From Niameybacter massiliensis (GTDB taxonomy: Bacteria; Bacillota; Clostridia; Lachnospirales; Cellulosilyticaceae): a DNA stretch of 64,000 nucleotides. Both the position numbers and the translations under genes were made by a program. Shown here piece after piece: positions 9,014 through 19,001 of the stretch. The stretch spans positions 2,342,001 through 2,406,000 of the forward strand of contig NZ_LN875035.1 in assembly GCF_001282685.1 (NCBI RefSeq). Reading direction: 5' to 3'. How positions within the stretch are numbered: position 1 is the stretch's first letter; every line of letters starts with the position of its first letter. The notes under the pieces were generated by a model that did no database searches, was not told where the DNA came from, and saw nothing but the letters and a program-made list of their open reading frames with translations.

Positions 9014-9849
9014 TATGTTAGTCTTTTTAGAAGAGAAGTCGCAATATAACAACAGGTCATAATTACGACAATGGTTGCACCTGCTGATGTCCCTAAGGTA
9101 TAGGCAAGCCATAGCCCAAGAACGCCGCTAAAAAGTGCAAAAAATACAGAATAAAAATGATATTGCCGCATATTCCCTGCTATATTTCTACTAATAGCAC
9201 CTGGCAAAATAAGAAAAGCATTGATCAACATTACCCCAATCCATGGGATACATAATACTACAACTACAGCCACTACACATGTAAAGACCATCTGTAAAAG
9301 TAATGTATGAATAGATCTACTATTTGCTAATGATATATTTAAACTTGTTACTACTAAATCATTAAAAATAAAATACCATATGCCAAGTACAATTAAACTT
9401 ACAATCAGTAATACAGCTAAGTCTTCACCTCTAATACTTAATAAATCTCCTATCAAGTATCTGGTATATTGATTAAAGTTCCCATTTTTAGAAAGTAACA
9501 TAGTTCCTAATGCCACTGTTCCTGCTGAGAAAATACCAATAATCGTATCGGTGGTCTCTTGATGCTTATAACTAAAGTAGGCAATCAAGAGCCCTAATAT
9601 GATTGCAAAAATCAGCATGGAAGCCGTCGGACTTAAAAAACCTAAAATAACACCAATCCCAATACCTGTAAGAGCACTATGACCTATTGCATCAGAGAAA
9701 AAGGCCATTTTCTGACTTACAACCATTGTACTAAGTAGACCTAACATAGGGGCTGCAATGAGTACGCCTATAAAAGCATTTTTCATAAAAGCCATCTGTA
9801 AAAAATCAAAAGGGAATAAAAAATCTACTATACTATAAAGTACTTCCAT
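9010..9849 (-). CDS. znuB: zinc/manganese ABC transporter permease (ZnuB/TroC family)
   Basis: This 279-aa integral membrane protein has about eight or nine hydrophobic helices. It carries the ABC-3 family signatures DAIGHSALTGIGIGVILGF near residue 37 and AFLILPGAISRNIAGNMRQ in the second half. It forms the membrane channel for metal import with the ATPase and binding protein encoded upstream. The start overlaps the ATPase gene by 17 bp. Metal choice (Zn or Mn) cannot be fixed from the permease; the His-rich binding protein favours zinc. Confidence 0.9.
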   Translation of the reverse strand: MEVLYSIVDFLFPFDFLQMAFMKNAFIGVLIAAPMLGLLSTMVVSQKMAFFSDAIGHSALTGIGIGVILGFLSPTASMLIFAIILGLLIAYFSYKHQETTDTIIGIFSAGTVALGTMLLSKNGNFNQYTRYLIGDLLSIRGEDLAVLLIVSLIVLGIWYFIFNDLVVTSLNISLANSRSIHTLLLQMVFTCVVAVVVVLCIPWIGVMLINAFLILPGAISRNIAGNMRQYHFYSVFFALFSGVLGLWLAYTLGTSAGATIVVIMTCCYIATSLLKRLTY

Positions 9850-10582
9850 TTAATCCACCCCCTACTTGAAATTGTTTTTGTCTAACCGCTTCTTGCCTTA
9901 CTGTAAGAGGGTCCCCCATTGCTAATATCTTTTTATTAAGTAAGATAGCCTTGTCACAAATAAGTTCTAGCTGCCCAATTTCATGGGTAATAAGTACAAT
10001 TGCCATATGATACTTATGTTTAAGTTCTTGCACAGTTTCATAAAATAATTTCTGTCCATTAACATCTACACCAGATATAGGTTCATCTAGTAAAAGTAAA
10101 TCTGGTTTAGGTTGCAAAGCTAATGCTAAGAGTACGCGTTGAAGTTCCCCCCCAGATAACATACCAATCTTACGATCAATGGCATAATCTAACTTCACTT
10201 CTGCAAGTGCTTTTTCTACTTCTTTACGCAAAGAGGTCCTCATTCTCGTCCAAATTGGACGCTTTTGCATACAAGCTGAAAAGAGATCAAACGTTGTTAT
10301 AGGCGTTGTCTTATCAAAGTTCAAATGTTGAGGAACATATCCAATAATAGGATTATGCATTCTTTTTTCATACTCATGCATATGATGTTTAATTTCACCT
10401 GTATAAGGCATCTCACCTAACAAGGTTCTAAATAATGTTGTCTTCCCCGCCCCATTAGGACCAACAATTGCTGTAATTTCATTACAATGAAAATGTACAT
10501 TAATGTCTTGTAATAAACTATTACCTTCTTTACTTACTGATACACCTTTCATTTCTGTACAACAAAATTTACACTCACTCAT
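9833..10582 (-). CDS. znuC: zinc/manganese ABC transporter ATP-binding protein
   Basis: This ABC ATPase of about 249 aa has Walker A GPNGAGKTTL near residue 43, a Q-loop in GYVPQHLNFD, the signature LSGGELQRV, Walker B LLLLDEPISGVD and the switch His in ITHEIGQ. An N-terminal CKFCC patch is unusual and could bind metal. The start at 10582 (AGAGAGGCG upstream) overlaps the stop of the binding-protein gene. The frame is open to 10609, but the extra nine codons lack a ribosome site. It powers uptake through the downstream permease. Confidence 0.9.
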   Translation of the reverse strand: MSECKFCCTEMKGVSVSKEGNSLLQDINVHFHCNEITAIVGPNGAGKTTLFRTLLGEMPYTGEIKHHMHEYEKRMHNPIIGYVPQHLNFDKTTPITTFDLFSACMQKRPIWTRMRTSLRKEVEKALAEVKLDYAIDRKIGMLSGGELQRVLLALALQPKPDLLLLDEPISGVDVNGQKLFYETVQELKHKYHMAIVLITHEIGQLELICDKAILLNKKILAMGDPLTVRQEAVRQKQFQVGGGLNGSTL

Positions 10583-11645
10583 TTTTAAACGCCTCTCTAA
10601 TTGTTTCAATATTTCTTCTCATTCGTTCTACATATTCAAAGGTCCCTTGTTGTACTATCTCATCTGGTTCTGTAACTAATGCATCTAACACATAAACCCT
10701 ACATGAGAGTTCACTCTGAATCGTTTTTAGAATCGCTAAATCTTGATTTCTTGCTTCTGTAAAAATAACCTCTACCTCTTCTTCTTTCATGTGGTTAATT
10801 AGCTTTTCAATTTGTCTCGCAGAAGCATTCTCATAACTGCCTTCTGGTATATTCTCAACTACTTCTATCTCAAGGTCCTTCGCTAAGTAATAAAATGCAT
10901 CATGTACAGTTACTGCTTTTTTATCTTTTAGCATTTCCATCTCATGATTAGCGCCCTGACTAAGTGCCTGAATTTCTGCAATATAGTTGTTTGCATTGTT
11001 TCTATAAATTTCATTATAAGCTGGATCTAGTTCACAAAGTCTATTAGTGATCTCCTGAACCTGAGCAATAGTCCCTTCTAAACTTAACCAAATATGATCA
11101 TTCTCATGGTGATGTCCATCCTCTGCTTCGCCTGTTTCATGAGTATGCCCAATTTCCTCATCATGTAAAACATCTTCTTCATGTATAGCGTTTTCATCTT
11201 CATGATCGTGGTCTTCATCCTCATGAATATGATTTTCTGCTTCATCTATATTTTCTTCATCTTCATGCAAATATTCTTCTACTAGACGACTAGAATCTAT
11301 AACTTGTAAGTTTGGATTTTGCTTATAAGCTTTCTCAATAAATGTTTCACTCCCTAATCCATTAATCACAAGAATATCTGCTTCATATAACTTCTTAGTA
11401 TCTTGAACAGTTAACTGATAATCATGTAAACACCCTACTGTCTGATCTGCCATATTAATCACTTTATGAGGTGTTCCTTGCATAATCGCACTTGTATGTA
11501 CATACATAGGATAAAAAGAGGTCACAACTTCTAACTGTTCTTTTTCTGCCTGCTCCATTAACATACTACGTTCATTATGTTTATATAAAATAAATCCTAT
11601 ATAAGCAACTACTAACAATAGAATAAGCCATGTTTTCTTCTTCAT
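10575..11645 (-). CDS. znuA: zinc-binding ABC transporter solute-binding protein (ZnuA family)
   Basis: The 356-aa protein has an N-terminal membrane helix (about 4-21) and a cluster A-I metal-receptor fold. Conserved features include VTSFYPMYV, GLGSETF, the DHIWLS motif after the loop, VTVHDAFYYLA and FTEARNQD. Between residues about 127 and 180 lies a long acidic, histidine-rich insertion full of HEDE, HDHED and HTHE units. Such loops bind zinc in ZnuA proteins. There is no lipobox Cys after the helix, which is unusual in a Gram-positive; the helix may act as an uncleaved membrane anchor. It is the first gene of the znuACB operon, with a promoter at 11679-11706. Confidence 0.9.
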   Translation of the reverse strand: MKKKTWLILLLVVAYIGFILYKHNERSMLMEQAEKEQLEVVTSFYPMYVHTSAIMQGTPHKVINMADQTVGCLHDYQLTVQDTKKLYEADILVINGLGSETFIEKAYKQNPNLQVIDSSRLVEEYLHEDEENIDEAENHIHEDEDHDHEDENAIHEEDVLHDEEIGHTHETGEAEDGHHHENDHIWLSLEGTIAQVQEITNRLCELDPAYNEIYRNNANNYIAEIQALSQGANHEMEMLKDKKAVTVHDAFYYLAKDLEIEVVENIPEGSYENASARQIEKLINHMKEEEVEVIFTEARNQDLAILKTIQSELSCRVYVLDALVTEPDEIVQQGTFEYVERMRRNIETIREAFKNE

Positions 11646-11678
11646 TTTATCACTTCTTTCTAATTTTTACTCCCTTCT

Positions 11679-11706
11679 ATTATAGCTAATTGAGAACAAA
11701 ATTCAA
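11679..11706 (-). promoter_or_regulatory. promoter of the zinc importer operon
   Basis: TTGAAT (11706-11701), a 16-bp spacer and TATAAT (11684-11679) lie about 35 nt upstream of the znuA ATG. No clear Zur-type palindrome is seen. Confidence 0.6.
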
Positions 11707-11709
11707 TAT

Positions 11710-11742
11710 AAAAGTTCAGAATCTTTATCATTCTGAACTTTT
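11710..11742 (-). terminator. intrinsic terminator after the M16 peptidase gene
   Basis: AAAAGTTCAGAAT and ATTCTGAACTTTT form a 13-bp perfect stem. It lies between the M16 gene's stop and the znuA promoter. Confidence 0.88.
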
Positions 11743-11770
11743 ATGTCTTGTTATTCTGTCTCTTTTATGT

Positions 11771-14557
11771 CTATTTCTCTCTATATATATTCATTTGTTT
11801 TTGCGCTTGAATTTGTTTATTTCCTGTACAAATCCCTAATTGTCCATTACCTAATAAATATGGTAATAAGCTTAATTTTTCATCTAAATCTTTTTGGCTT
11901 GTATCAAGAATTTCTCGTTGAATTTTTAATAAAGATTCAGGTTTTATTCCTCTTAAGATACAACTTTCTATAAAGCTGCCTTTCTCAAATGCATTTCCTA
12001 CTAGATTCATTTGACGTTGGTACTCTGCTAGTGCATCCAGCTTAGCTACTTCTAAGGCTTCTTTATTTAGATTTTCACGCAAAATACCAGGAGCTGATTG
12101 AATACCTTTAATGGATTCTAAAAAATTAGGGTCTCTATAAGTATATACAATTAAGCTACTTGGATATTTCGCAAACATACTACTTCCATATGCCCCATGC
12201 TCCGCACGTAACACTGGTCGCAAATACTGATTCGTCATATAAGAAGCCATAACATAATCCGAACCTTCTATGAGGTCTTCCTCTTTATCATAACTAAATA
12301 CGACATAATCTACAGGAGTATCTTTATAGTATACGTTAATAGAAGCATATTGAGTAAAATCATAAGTTACTTGTTCAGGCCTTGCTATCTTATGTTCTTT
12401 GAAATACTCTTGAACATGAGCTAAAGTTGCCTTTTGGAATGCTTGATCACCTTGGATACCTATAAGCATTCCCTCTGAAAGTGGAAGGTTTAGTTGCTTA
12501 ATTTTATCAATATAAGTTATATCTTTTGAAGTTCTAATTTTTCTAGCATAGGTATACAGCGGATAATGTTGTTCAAATAAATAGCGTTTATACCCCTTTT
12601 GCCCCGATGCATTGAGCCACTTCAAAGTTCCTAACATATCTTGTGTAAAGTTATCTTTAAATTGCCCCATAAAGTTTTGTAATTGTTCATCAAACCACTC
12701 ATTATCTTTTGAAAGCAACTTTTGCCTTGCTTCTTCATAAGTAACTAATGGATCAAAATTTTTATTGCTTAATATAGTAATCTTTAAATAAGGCTCTATC
12801 CCCTCATTGCCACTTGCCACAATTTCTGCATTCATAATGGTCTCAAAAGGTGTTTTTTCAGCAGATACCTTTTTTAGAAATTGTCCATATAAGAAAAGAT
12901 TCGGTAAATCTTCTTGTTTAATATGTCCTGTCGGTATATAAAATGAAGTACATTTTAATGGTCCATCATTTTTAGTCATTACATATTTAATACCATCTTT
13001 TTCTTTAATTTGATAGGGTACAGTCTTATGAACCATTAAATCTTTAAAGTTTATGTCTGGAAGTGGCAAATGTTTCGTTTCTTTTTGCCAAACTGCCATT
13101 TTCTCTAGACGTTCACTCCATTTACCTTCTAATCTTCCTTGGTCTTGTTGTATAACATCAGCTTTTTTAGGTAACAGTTTGATAGTCATAGAAGGGCTGT
13201 TTAGTAGAATTTCTCTACAGCTTTCAGGTACTTGATTTATTCTATTTATATGGGCTTTATCTGTAAAATAGTAGTCTCCAGACTTGTCATGTGCCCATGC
13301 ATCTAAATAACTTTGTGCAATCTCTATTCCTCTAGTTGATGATAATTCTTCACTACATGCTACAAGTTGGTTTTTAGCAATAATATTGCGTTCTGTCTCA
13401 ATATCTATTGTTTGACTCTCTAGTTCTTTTAAAACACATTCCAAAATTGCTTTAGTTGATTCTATCTTACTCTTTTCAATTTCACCTACTACAATGGAGT
13501 AAGATGGATACTTAACATAACTGTCTTTAATCACTTGTACATGTGGTATACCTTGTCTTTTGAGTTCTTTCATAAAGTAAGAATTTTCATCTACTAAATA
13601 AGCACTCACCCAAAGATCCATATCCAGCATTTCATCACTGGTCAAATCTTTTTCAATTACAAAACTTTTAATAAGATAGCTTCCACCACCATTTTGATTG
13701 AAATAAAGTGTCTTTTCTTGTTGTTCAAGTATAGGTTTAACATTTACATCTATCTGTTTATCTGATAATGGAATATCTTTAAACGCTTCATCAATCAATT
13801 CTAAAACATGATTGATTGGTAAATCTCCATATAAAACAATCATCATATTACTAGGATAATAAAAACCTTTATATGTTTCTATAAATTGTTCATAAGATAA
13901 ATCTGGTATAAAGCTTGGGTCACCACCACTATCATTAGCATAGTGTGTCCCTTCATAGAGGCCACCTCTTATTGCTCTAAACACTTGTCTATTTTTATCG
14001 TTATTTGCACCCTTCATTTCATTATATACTACCCCACCATACTGCTTCGTTGTAGGATTGTAGTGAAAAGATTCCTCATAGAAGCTCGAAGCATCTAATG
14101 TCATATTAGGATTTAATATACTATCTAAATAAATTGACATTAAGGTATCAAAACAAGCATTATGAGATGTCGCAAAAGGAAATACCGTCATATCTGAACT
14201 TGTCATAGCATTCATAAATAAATTAGGATATTTACTACTTGCATCAAAAAATAAGGTAGAAGATGGATACTTCTTGGACCCTGTAAAAATAGTATGTTCA
14301 ATAATGTGATTAACCCCTGTATTATCTGTTGTAGGCGTCTTTACACCTAGTGTAAAACTTTTATTAGGATCTTTATTTTCTATCCATACTACACTTAATC
14401 CGCTAGATACATGTTTGTATTCATGAAGTGTCTCTTCTCCACATACGATTTCATTTGTAACAATAAATGCACTTGGTTTTGCACTTACTAAAATCGTACT
14501 AAACAGATAAATGATAAGTATTACATAGAGCATCCTTCTTGTATTTTTCTTTGGCAT
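11771..14557 (-). CDS. M16C-type zinc metallopeptidase (presequence-protease/insulinase family)
   Basis: This large protein of about 928 aa has an N-terminal hydrophobic signal or anchor (LYVILIIYLFSTILVSA). The inverted zinc motif HIIEH follows at about residues 84-88, inside GVNHIIEHTIFTGSKKYPSS, and a downstream glutamate lies in GGVVYNEMKG. The length and duplicated half-barrel layout match M16C peptidases, which form a clamshell chamber that degrades peptides. Export is inferred from the N-terminus. The frame opens at 14566, but AAGGAG is well placed only for the ATG at 14557. It is divergent from the aldose epimerase gene and appears monocistronic. Confidence 0.88.
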   Translation of the reverse strand: MPKKNTRRMLYVILIIYLFSTILVSAKPSAFIVTNEIVCGEETLHEYKHVSSGLSVVWIENKDPNKSFTLGVKTPTTDNTGVNHIIEHTIFTGSKKYPSSTLFFDASSKYPNLFMNAMTSSDMTVFPFATSHNACFDTLMSIYLDSILNPNMTLDASSFYEESFHYNPTTKQYGGVVYNEMKGANNDKNRQVFRAIRGGLYEGTHYANDSGGDPSFIPDLSYEQFIETYKGFYYPSNMMIVLYGDLPINHVLELIDEAFKDIPLSDKQIDVNVKPILEQQEKTLYFNQNGGGSYLIKSFVIEKDLTSDEMLDMDLWVSAYLVDENSYFMKELKRQGIPHVQVIKDSYVKYPSYSIVVGEIEKSKIESTKAILECVLKELESQTIDIETERNIIAKNQLVACSEELSSTRGIEIAQSYLDAWAHDKSGDYYFTDKAHINRINQVPESCREILLNSPSMTIKLLPKKADVIQQDQGRLEGKWSERLEKMAVWQKETKHLPLPDINFKDLMVHKTVPYQIKEKDGIKYVMTKNDGPLKCTSFYIPTGHIKQEDLPNLFLYGQFLKKVSAEKTPFETIMNAEIVASGNEGIEPYLKITILSNKNFDPLVTYEEARQKLLSKDNEWFDEQLQNFMGQFKDNFTQDMLGTLKWLNASGQKGYKRYLFEQHYPLYTYARKIRTSKDITYIDKIKQLNLPLSEGMLIGIQGDQAFQKATLAHVQEYFKEHKIARPEQVTYDFTQYASINVYYKDTPVDYVVFSYDKEEDLIEGSDYVMASYMTNQYLRPVLRAEHGAYGSSMFAKYPSSLIVYTYRDPNFLESIKGIQSAPGILRENLNKEALEVAKLDALAEYQRQMNLVGNAFEKGSFIESCILRGIKPESLLKIQREILDTSQKDLDEKLSLLPYLLGNGQLGICTGNKQIQAQKQMNIYREK

Positions 14558-14688
14558 GTCATTCATCTCCTTCTAGTATACTTCATAGCTTATGCAACTT
14601 TTTGGCATTCATACTCCTCATTTCACACTAGCGAATCCTATAAGAATATACTATAATGCTAATAAAGACTTTTTAAGGATGTGATATC

Positions 14689-15555
14689 GTGAACTTTCGT
14701 ATACAAAATGACTATTTAACTGCCATCATCAAAGATGCTGGTGCTGAGCTTACTGAGCTTATTGATCAAGATCATGTACAATATATTTGGACTGCTGATC
14801 CTACATATTGGGGCAGACATACCCCTATACTTTTCCCTTTAGTTGGAAAAGTAACTAATAATAAATATACTGTAGAAGGTAATGAATTTACAGTTGGACA
14901 ACATGGTTTTGCACGTGACCTTGTATTTGACGTAGATCACCAAACTACTTCAGCAATTACTTTTGTTCTTCGTAGTGATGAAAAAACTAAAACACTTTTC
15001 CCATTTGATTTCACTTTAAAAGTAACTTATACGCTGGAATATAAAACATTATCTATTGGCTATGAAGTAATTAATGAAGATACTAAAGAAATGTTCTTCA
15101 AAATCGGTGCACACCCTGGCTTTAGATGTCCACTTTTTGAAGACGAAACAATGGAAGACTATACCATTACCTTTGACAAAGAAGAAGAAGTCACTTTCAT
15201 GCCACTTACACCAGAAGGCTATTTCAAAAGAGATGTACAAAAATGTATGACTACACCACTTGAACTTTCTGCAGAACTTTTTGCAAAAGATGCCCTTGTT
15301 TATGGGGACTACACAAGTAAATACGTAACTTTAGCAAGTCAAAAACATAATAAACAAATAGAAGTTGGTTTTGATGGTTTCCCATTCTTAGGTATTTGGT
15401 CACCTCTTTCACCTTCACCATTTGTATGTATTGAACCATGGTATGGTCATGCAGATTTTGAAGATGAAGCAAGTGAGCTCAGTACAAAATCAGACTTAAA
15501 TCATCTTATGCCTCATGAAACTTTTACATGTACCCATACAATTACTATCAAATAA
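14689..15555 (+). CDS. aldose 1-epimerase family protein (LacX-like)
   Basis: This is a 288-aa cytosolic protein of the galactose-mutarotase superfamily. The sequence GRHTPILFPLVGKVTNNKYT followed by QHGFARD gives the catalytic-site His region. IGAHPGFRCPL and WYGHAD near the end are further family marks. It resembles the LacX/YeaD-like branch more than classical GalM, so its sugar substrate is uncertain. Interconversion of alpha and beta anomers is the family reaction. It stands alone, and a terminator begins at its stop codon. Confidence 0.87.
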   Translation: MNFRIQNDYLTAIIKDAGAELTELIDQDHVQYIWTADPTYWGRHTPILFPLVGKVTNNKYTVEGNEFTVGQHGFARDLVFDVDHQTTSAITFVLRSDEKTKTLFPFDFTLKVTYTLEYKTLSIGYEVINEDTKEMFFKIGAHPGFRCPLFEDETMEDYTITFDKEEEVTFMPLTPEGYFKRDVQKCMTTPLELSAELFAKDALVYGDYTSKYVTLASQKHNKQIEVGFDGFPFLGIWSPLSPSPFVCIEPWYGHADFEDEASELSTKSDLNHLMPHETFTCTHTITIK

Positions 15556-15582
15556 GGACAGCTTTTGGCTGTCCTTATTTTT
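15554..15582 (+). terminator. intrinsic terminator overlapping the epimerase stop codon
   Basis: AAGGACAGC and GCTGTCCTT form a 9-bp stem followed by ATTTTT. The stem's first bases are part of the TAA stop codon. Confidence 0.9.
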
Positions 15583-15596
15583 GTCTTTATTCATAG

Positions 15597-15621
15597 TTTT
15601 ATAAAATGCTGTCATATATTA
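15597..15621 (+). promoter_or_regulatory. possible mother-cell (sigma-E or sigma-K) promoter of sleC
   Basis: CATATATTA (15613-15621) fits the sigma-K -10 form CATANNNTA and is close to the sigma-E form. It lies about 40 nt before the start codon. A weak upstream element is TAGTTT. The assignment is tentative because the -35 region is poor. Confidence 0.35.
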
Positions 15622-15663
15622 TAGGTAGTAACCCTTATGCTTTTTATTGAAGGAGGTATAAAG

Positions 15664-16980
15664 ATGAGAAACTTTCGTTACCCCCCCATCATGTCGAGAC
15701 AATCTACTGGTACTTTAGTTGTAGATGTTACAACTGATCCTACTCTAACTGCTTTACGTCCTATAGCGGATGTGCCAGTTACTATTAAACAACAAACTTC
15801 AACAGGTGAGCGTGTTATTGCCCAGCTTAAAACCAATGGAAATGGTCAAACACCTCCATTATCTCTTAGCGCACCTTCTGAAGAGCTTACTCAGTCGCCT
15901 CAAACCGTTGAGACACCATTTTCATCTTTTATTGTTGAAGTAAATGCACCAGAGTACATTTCTACAGTCGTAAATGGTACTCAGATTTTCGCTAATACCC
16001 GTTCTATTCAACCTATTCAGCTCATTAGTAGTGAACAGCCTATTCTGTTTACAGCAAGCCGTTCAAAAGGTATGAGGCAACAAACTGACGAAATCACCAT
16101 TGGTCCACCTACTTTATATGGTGACTATCCACCTAAGATTCCAGAATCATCTATAAAAAATGTTTCATCTCCAGGCTTTGTTGTACTCCCTGAAGTTGTT
16201 GTACCTGAATTTGTTATTGTTCATACAGGTACACCAAGTAACAATAATGCTCCTAACTACTCTGTCCTCTTTAAAGATTATATTAAAAATGTTGCTTCAT
16301 CTGAGATTTATCCTACTTGGCCACTAGAAACGATTCGTGCAAATGTTGTTGCAATTATATCCTTTACACTTAATCGTGTTTATACCGAATGGTATAGAAA
16401 TCAAGGGAAGAATTTTACGATTACAAACTCAACCGCTTTTGACCATGCCTTCTTCTATGGGCGAGATATTTTTGATACCATTTCACTACAAGTTGACCGT
16501 ATTTTTGATACGTATGTAAAACGTCCAGGTGTAGAGCAACCTCTTCTTACTCAATATTGTGATGGTGCTAAATCCACCTGTCCAAACTGGATGACTCAAT
16601 GGGGCAGTAAAGCACTTGGTGATGAAGGTAGAAGCTATGAGGAAATCTTGCGTTATTACTATGGCTCAGAGATTACCTTCCCACAAGCACCGGTTGTATC
16701 TGGTGTACCTGAATCTTACCCTGGCACACCACTCAGATTAGGCGATAGTGGCCCTGCAGTACGTACAATTCAAGAACAACTCAACCGTATTTCTAACAAC
16801 TATCCACTTATTCCTAAAGTACGTACAACTGGCAATTTTGATGAAGCAACCCAAGAAGCAGTTAAGACCTTCCAACAAATCTTCCATCTCAATCCTGATG
16901 GTATTGTAGGGAAAGATACTTGGTATAAAATCTCTCAAATTTATGTGGCTGTTACAAAAATTGCAGAACTTACACCTTAA
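15664..16980 (+). CDS. sleC: spore cortex-lytic enzyme SleC (pro-form)
   Basis: The 438-aa product shows the full SleC layout. An N-terminal pre-pro region spans about 1-150. A SpoIID-like lytic transglycosylase domain runs from LPEVVVPEFVIVHTGTPS (about 175) to about 340. A C-terminal peptidoglycan-binding domain (LRLGDSGPAVRTIQEQLNRI to GIVGKDTWYKI) follows. The catalytic glutamate is probably E214 in NVASSEIYPTWP. YCDGAKSTCPNWMTQWGS is another segment I recognise from clostridial SleC. SleC degrades spore cortex during germination after Csp proteases remove its pro-region, and csp genes lie 8 kb away. The ATG at 15664 follows GAAGGAGG; a longer upstream start has no ribosome site. It is monocistronic. 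Confidence 0.93.
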   Translation: MRNFRYPPIMSRQSTGTLVVDVTTDPTLTALRPIADVPVTIKQQTSTGERVIAQLKTNGNGQTPPLSLSAPSEELTQSPQTVETPFSSFIVEVNAPEYISTVVNGTQIFANTRSIQPIQLISSEQPILFTASRSKGMRQQTDEITIGPPTLYGDYPPKIPESSIKNVSSPGFVVLPEVVVPEFVIVHTGTPSNNNAPNYSVLFKDYIKNVASSEIYPTWPLETIRANVVAIISFTLNRVYTEWYRNQGKNFTITNSTAFDHAFFYGRDIFDTISLQVDRIFDTYVKRPGVEQPLLTQYCDGAKSTCPNWMTQWGSKALGDEGRSYEEILRYYYGSEITFPQAPVVSGVPESYPGTPLRLGDSGPAVRTIQEQLNRISNNYPLIPKVRTTGNFDEATQEAVKTFQQIFHLNPDGIVGKDTWYKISQIYVAVTKIAELTP

Positions 16981-16991
16981 ACAAAACAAAC

Positions 16992-17030
16992 AAAAAACAA
17001 CAAGTTGTCACGACTTGTTGTTTTTTGTTT
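16992..17030 (+). terminator. intrinsic terminator after sleC
   Basis: AAAAAACAACAAGT pairs with ACTTGTTGTTTTTT around a short loop, giving a strong stem with a built-in T-run. Confidence 0.9.
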
Positions 17031-17091
17031 AAAAAGCATACTCCCCATGCTATAATTTATTTATTCAAAATATTTAAATGGGGGTTTAAAT

Positions 17092-18990
17092 ATGTTAAAA
17101 CAACTTAAAAGGGTTAAATGGTACTTAGTACCTATTTCACTATTATTTGGGGTATTACCACTTATGCTTCACTTATCCTATTTTCAGCTAGACCCAATCT
17201 ATCAAACTGTACTACTTAATGATACTTATCAAGACTTTTTCTTTTTTTACAAGGGCATCTTCTTTATTTTTTTAACTATTGTTATGTTGATTACACTTCT
17301 TGTACAACGTGATAAATTTCCTCTATGCCGTAATAGATACTTTAAAATTTATGGACTAGCTGGACTTACTTTTATTATCTTCTCTATTCTTTCTACCTTT
17401 TTGTCTCCATATAAGGATTTGGCCATAGTAGGTGGACCTACTAGATATGAAGGTCTCGGTATTATGCTTTGCTACATCATGGTCATGTTCTACTGCTATG
17501 CCACAATCCAAGAATTCTCAGATTATAAATATATTCTTTATCCATTTTGCTGTACAGCTATTGTACAAGCCATCACAGGTTTTACTCAACTCATTGGTCG
17601 TGACTTTTCTAAGTGGAAATTTATTCGTGATTTATTAGCTCCTGGTGAATTTGAGGCTATGAATTACTTTTCACCTGGTACTGAGCCTTGGTTTCCCCAG
17701 ACAGCTCCTATTTGGCAAGGGACGCTTGGAAACAGCAACTACTCAGGTAGCTTTATAAGCCTTGCTTTACCACTATTTCTCTTCTTTTTATGTCTTGCAA
17801 AATCTACGAAACAGCGTGTGCTTTTAATCTTATCTACGGTCTGTACACTCTTTGTTACTTTTGCTTGTAATTCACGCGCTGGCCTCCTTGGTCTTGGTCT
17901 AAGTGGTGTCTTTTTCGTTATCTGTATTAACCCTTCTGTCCCGATCTTGTTTTCAAAAGCAAAAGCATATATTCATGAACATTTTAAACGGACGTTATTG
18001 ATAGTAAGTGCTATTATCTTACTTCTCATACTCTTTATAGGAACAACAAACGTTAAAACTCGTTTTTCACTTCTATTAAAAGATATGGTTAAGTTTATAA
18101 ATCCTATTACAGTCGCACAAACTTTCACCCCAGTAGATACTACTAAACTACAATACATTGAAACAACCACTCATTCGATTCAATTACAAACAGTTTCTGG
18201 TTCTTTAGATATTTGTTTTTACCAAGGTAAACCACTCTTTACAAATCATCTAGGTCAAAAACTATTTCCTTTAACTGTAGAAGAAAATAGCTCAATCATT
18301 TATACACTCTATACGCCACCTTATAACGGTTATACGCTAGAAGTCATTGATACTGGTAACGCGACTTATAACATCAAACTCTACATCGATAAAAATCTAT
18401 CAAATACAACTTTAGACGGGGCTATATGTGGGTTTGTGCTAGACGAACTACAAACTATGCCACTGTGTAACTACTGGAACTTTGAACCTTTAGAAATTGA
18501 GATACCTCGTACCCTTGGTTTTAAAGGAAAAGAGAGCTTAGGTTCAGGGCGTGGTTATATTTGGTCTCGTAGCTTGCCACTTCTTGCAGACACACTTCTC
18601 CTTGGTGTGGGACCTGATATGTATATGTTGGCCTTTCCTCAGCATGATTTTTGGGGTAAACTTAATTATTTTAGCGCACCCTATACATGTGTGGATAAAC
18701 CCCATAATACTTATCTACAGTTCTGGATCAATCAAGGTGCTTTGGCTTGTATTGCTTTCTTGGTCATTTGTATAACTTATATTATCCACTGTTTGCTTCT
18801 CTATGCCTTTAAGAAGTACTACACGCCTCATGAATGGATTGGTCTAGGATTTATGACTTCTATCATTGCTTATTTGTGCACTAGTTTTTTCAATGATACA
18901 ACCCTTTCTGTCACGCCTTTATTCTTTGCTCTTTTAGGTGCTGGCATGGCTTACAATGTTATTTACCAAAAAACTTCAAAATCTGTTTAA
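17092..18990 (+). CDS. O-antigen ligase / Wzy-like polytopic membrane protein
   Basis: This 632-aa protein has about 11-12 hydrophobic helices split by one long extracytoplasmic loop (about 325-510). Its second half has the family features GSGRGYIWSRSLPLLADTLLLGVGPDMY and PHNTYLQFWINQGALACIAF. The O-antigen ligase/polymerase family moves glycan chains onto acceptors outside the membrane. In a monoderm host the acceptor could be a cell-wall polymer or glycoprotein. No glycosyltransferases are adjacent, so the substrate is unknown. GGGGG precedes the ATG. Confidence 0.82.
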   Translation: MLKQLKRVKWYLVPISLLFGVLPLMLHLSYFQLDPIYQTVLLNDTYQDFFFFYKGIFFIFLTIVMLITLLVQRDKFPLCRNRYFKIYGLAGLTFIIFSILSTFLSPYKDLAIVGGPTRYEGLGIMLCYIMVMFYCYATIQEFSDYKYILYPFCCTAIVQAITGFTQLIGRDFSKWKFIRDLLAPGEFEAMNYFSPGTEPWFPQTAPIWQGTLGNSNYSGSFISLALPLFLFFLCLAKSTKQRVLLILSTVCTLFVTFACNSRAGLLGLGLSGVFFVICINPSVPILFSKAKAYIHEHFKRTLLIVSAIILLLILFIGTTNVKTRFSLLLKDMVKFINPITVAQTFTPVDTTKLQYIETTTHSIQLQTVSGSLDICFYQGKPLFTNHLGQKLFPLTVEENSSIIYTLYTPPYNGYTLEVIDTGNATYNIKLYIDKNLSNTTLDGAICGFVLDELQTMPLCNYWNFEPLEIEIPRTLGFKGKESLGSGRGYIWSRSLPLLADTLLLGVGPDMYMLAFPQHDFWGKLNYFSAPYTCVDKPHNTYLQFWINQGALACIAFLVICITYIIHCLLLYAFKKYYTPHEWIGLGFMTSIIAYLCTSFFNDTTLSVTPLFFALLGAGMAYNVIYQKTSKSV

Positions 18991-19001
18991 TGTTTCGAAC
19001 T

